From DATLSM01 sp035534175 (lineage in GTDB: Bacteria; Actinomycetota; Thermoleophilia; Solirubrobacterales; 70-9), in contig DATLSM010000038.1 in the NCBI GenBank assembly GCA_035534175.1, positions 1 through 19,831 on the forward strand: a stretch of DNA of 19,831 nucleotides, given 5' to 3'. This document shows, one piece after another, positions 19,380 through 19,831 of the stretch. The translations under genes were made by a program, and so were the position numbers. The notes beneath the pieces are model-generated. The model was not told where the DNA came from. It ran no database searches and worked only from the letters and a program-made list of their open reading frames with translations. Within the stretch, counting starts at the first letter, position 1, and each line of letters starts with the position of its first letter.

Positions 19380-19383
19380 CCGC

Positions 19384-19831
19384 TCAGCCGCGGAGGTGCA
19401 TTTCCGCGTTGTAGGCGCCGCCGCCGCGACCCTTCGCGAATGGGGGTGGGCCGCCTGGGCGGAACTTTGGGCCACCGCCGGGGAGATCTGATTGGCAGGC
19501 GCTCTGTGCCGCCCGGAAGGTTGCGCTGGAGGGATTGGGGCCGCCGGAACCTCCGGGGCCGCCCCTCAGTTTTATTTGGATTCCGCCACCGCCCGCTTTG
19601 GGGTCAGGGACATCAACCCCGTGGCTGCGCACGCAGCGGGCGAACTTAAGCGCCGCGTCCAGGTGAGCGATCTGTTCGGCGGGCGAGAGGTTCGGCGGAG
19701 CAGGCCGGTAGCGCTTGCAGGCGTTCTGGGCTGCTTCAAAGGACTTCCGCCCCCCGGCGCCGGTGACTTTGATCAAGCCGCCCGGAGACCCGCTCGGGGT
19801 GGAGGCGTTGATTCCGTGTTCGCGCAGGCAG
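19384..19831 (-). CDS. Cys-motif repeat protein of the exporter operon (partial, N-terminus outside window)
   Basis: The minus-strand frame is open to the window edge; the stop is at 19384-19386. The visible 149 residues contain two repeats of one unit: a C-x-R-x-H-G motif, then an AAQ-x-A-C motif. Repeat 1 is CLREHGIN then FEAAQNACKRY. Repeat 2 is CVRSHGVDVPDP then FRAAQSACQSD. Each unit therefore has two cysteines that could form a disulfide. Between and after them are Gly/Pro-rich, flexible parts (GGPGGSGGPNP, GGPPPFAKGRGGG). Small secreted proteins with CxREHG repeats are common beside such ABC sets in actinobacteria; I know no proven function. It lies 4 bp before the adaptor start and is the first gene of the operon seen here. 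A signal peptide is expected upstream but cannot be seen. Confidence 0.8.
   Translation of the reverse strand, partial: CLREHGINASTPSGSPGGLIKVTGAGGRKSFEAAQNACKRYRPAPPNLSPAEQIAHLDAALKFARCVRSHGVDVPDPKAGGGGIQIKLRGGPGGSGGPNPSSATFRAAQSACQSDLPGGGPKFRPGGPPPFAKGRGGGAYNAEMHLRG

Noticed and set aside
18798..19649. A 283-codon plus-strand frame opposite the exporter adaptor
   Set aside because: It is a shadow of the adaptor and Cys-repeat genes, with Gly/Arg/His-rich sequence and no motif.

Overview
The window is high-GC, densely coded bacterial DNA with short intergenic gaps, frequent GTG starts and several ATGA stop/start overlaps. Gene content looks like a monoderm actinobacterium: an Lhr helicase of about 1,500 residues, a secreted CHAP hydrolase, and an ABC exporter whose adaptor carries a peptidoglycan-binding domain. 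My best guess is a Thermoleophilia/Solirubrobacterales-type genome; that is inference from style and content, with no marker gene to fix it.

Left part (1-7366): a surface polysaccharide locus. A minus-strand operon reads, in transcription order, O-antigen ligase/polymerase-like membrane protein (5782 to 3770), polyprenyl-phosphate sugar-phosphate transferase (3773 to 2274), GT2 glycosyltransferase (2266 to 1238) and GT4 glycosyltransferase (1226 to 165). Together these could prime a sugar on the lipid carrier, extend it, and polymerise or transfer the glycan. Divergent from it, a secreted Gly/Ser-rich single-pass membrane protein (5704-6213) and a secreted PslG/GH39-like glycosidase (6218-7366) form a two-gene unit. 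The 5' ends of the two divergent units overlap by 79 bp. The 3' end of an unidentified plus-strand gene (1-177) overlaps the GT4 gene tail to tail.

Middle part (7410-12687): the large Lhr helicase, then a Crp/Fnr-family regulator that has a -10-like box placed so that the message may be leaderless.

Accessory part (12688-16099): a secreted CHAP-domain protein with three degenerate C-terminal repeats, a zinc-dependent medium-chain dehydrogenase with a 12-bp perfect palindrome upstream, and about 1 kb of decayed DNA. That decayed stretch holds the wreck of a minus-strand RelE/ParE-type toxin (one in-frame stop, one single-base slip in a G run) behind an antitoxin-like tail. It also holds a diverged second copy of the 3' end of the Crp gene and its downstream tail. 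The two copies (12671-12797 and 15803-15926) lie in direct orientation and bracket this whole block, which suggests an old insertion or duplication at the 3' end of the regulator gene.

Right part (16100-19831): a minus-strand operon for a MacAB-like ABC exporter. In transcription order it encodes a Cys-motif repeat protein (incomplete at the window edge), an HlyD-like adaptor with a peptidoglycan-binding domain, an ATPase and a FtsX/MacB-type permease, joined by a 4-nt gap and two ATGA overlaps.

I found no rRNA, tRNA, CRISPR array or intact mobile element.
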